A DNA stretch of 64,000 nucleotides, from the NCBI RefSeq assembly GCF_000821185.2, contig NZ_CP050855.1:682001-746000 (forward strand), read 5' to 3'. The position numbers and the translations under genes are program-made. Positions 63,427 through 64,000 of the stretch are shown here, piece by piece. Positions within the stretch are counted from its first letter, which is position 1; each line of letters begins with the position of its first letter. The stretch is from Serratia symbiotica (GTDB lineage: Bacteria > Pseudomonadota > Gammaproteobacteria > Enterobacterales > Enterobacteriaceae). The notes under the pieces are model-generated. The model had not been told where the DNA came from, did not search any database, and worked only from the letters and a program-made list of their open reading frames with translations.

Positions 63427-63703
63427 AAAGGTACTGTTGGTGATGGTGAACTCAACGCCTGTTCACCTCTATCAGAGCGTTTAGTCTCCGGGAGTCCCAG
63501 GGGGGCAGTCAACAACATGGTTCGCTAGTCCAAGGCGGTGAACCTAATGATTGATGATAGTCCAAGGAGTCAGATATTAAAGATCTTCGAGAGAAAGGTT
63601 ATTCATTAAGAAATGTGTTGTATGATTGTAAGAATAGAATATCCTTTTCAGTACACCGCATTAAATAATTTTCTAAAATCTCTTGGTAGTGGAGAGTTTT
63701 AAA
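63427..63703. other. Intergenic, no gene seen
   Basis: It is GC-rich near dinB and becomes AT-rich from about 63570, marking the border of probably acquired DNA. Confidence 0.35.
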
Positions 63704-64000
63704 ATGTCGACTATACCTGTATTGAAGTTGTCTATGCTGGATGGCGATCCCGATAAGAAAAAAAATTATATCTTTGTTGAAGGAAGCGGCTCATGATGTT
63801 GGCTTTTTCTATCTTAGTGAACACGGTGTATCGTCTTCATTTTTAGAAAGAGTACGTGAACTGACCAAAAAGTTTTTTTTATTATCTGAAGAGGAGAAAT
63901 TGTCAATCTCCATGATTAACTCTCCTCACTTTAGAGGATACAATAGAGCCGGTAATGAACGAACAAATGGAAAATCGGACTGGAGAGAACAATTTGATAT
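63704..64000 (+). pseudogene. Isopenicillin-N-synthase-like oxygenase, frameshifted, partial
   Basis: ATG 63704 follows GGAGAG. The start MSTIPVLKLSMLDGDPDKKK runs into an A9 tract (about 63758-63766), after which the frame stops at TGA 63796. With one A fewer the frame reads IISLLKEAAHDVGFFYLSEH GVSSSFLERVRELTKKFF and RGYNRAGNERTNGKSDWREQ FD to the window end. This is the DIOX_N domain of 2-oxoglutarate/Fe(II) oxygenases of the IPNS family (HD.GFFY…HG). The catalytic domain lies outside the window. Confidence 0.72.

Overview
The window reads as a chromosome segment of a Serratia-like enterobacterium (Yersiniaceae). Backbone genes appear in recognisable enterobacterial blocks (aroL, ppnP-rdgC, sbcDC, phoBR-brnQ-proY, acpH-queA, srl, dnaQ-rnhA-yafS-gloB-mltD-yafD, gmhA-yafJ-dpaA, nqrABCDEF-apbE-nqrM, dinB). 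The segment is full of IS elements, a small non-autonomous repeat family and broken genes (ggt, acpH, nqrF, dinB, cas1, tgt missing after queA). That state is typical of a recently host-restricted Serratia such as the aphid associate S. symbiotica. The species name is an inference; the decay and the gene content are seen directly.

Layout. 1-12.9 kb: the end of pagP, aroL, a nested block of IS630 inside a MITE, ppnP, rdgC, a BglG/LicT antiterminator with its RNA leader, sbcC and sbcD, and an IS2-group element. 12.9-24 kb: an AT-rich patch with one unknown CDS, phoB-phoR behind a Pho box, brnQ, proY, a wrecked ggt, a peroxiredoxin gene, a wrecked acpH and queA. 24-29.2 kb: a scrap yard made of an IS66 fragment, an SDR fragment, a type I-C CRISPR array (nine full repeats), cas2, a cas1 tail cut by an IS3-group element, and a second IS66 fragment. 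29.3-34.3 kb: a complete sorbitol operon srlA-E-B-D-gutM-srlR-gutQ. 34.6-42 kb: mobile and foreign DNA, namely IS256, a frameshifted mobilisation gene with an oriT-like hairpin, an AT-rich divergent exporter/2-oxoglutarate oxygenase pair, an IS2-group element, hipH, and a truncated P4-type integrase next to tRNA-Asp. 42.2-54 kb: the dnaQ to dpaA backbone, broken by an IS3-group copy and a truncated T6SS vgrG/effector module. 54.7-61.9 kb: the Na+-NQR operon, with a frameshift in a G10 tract of nqrF. 62-64 kb: an ISL3 fragment, broken dinB and a frameshifted IPNS-like oxygenase running off the window.

How the parts work together. SbcCD is intact and processes DNA hairpins, while DinB is broken. 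PhoBR has its own Pho box. The srl operon encodes uptake and oxidation of sorbitol plus its regulators. NqrA-F with ApbE (FMN loading) and NqrM (iron delivery) would form a sodium pump if the nqrF frame can be restored. The CRISPR locus keeps spacers and Cas2 but has lost all effector genes.

The most interesting signals are: a roughly 145 bp MITE family with TNA duplications, which lies upstream of four genes always in the same orientation with a promoter-like motif facing the gene; an oriT-like hairpin beside a mobilisation gene relic; the AT-rich oxygenase/exporter pair; and homopolymer frameshifts in nqrF and the terminal oxygenase gene.
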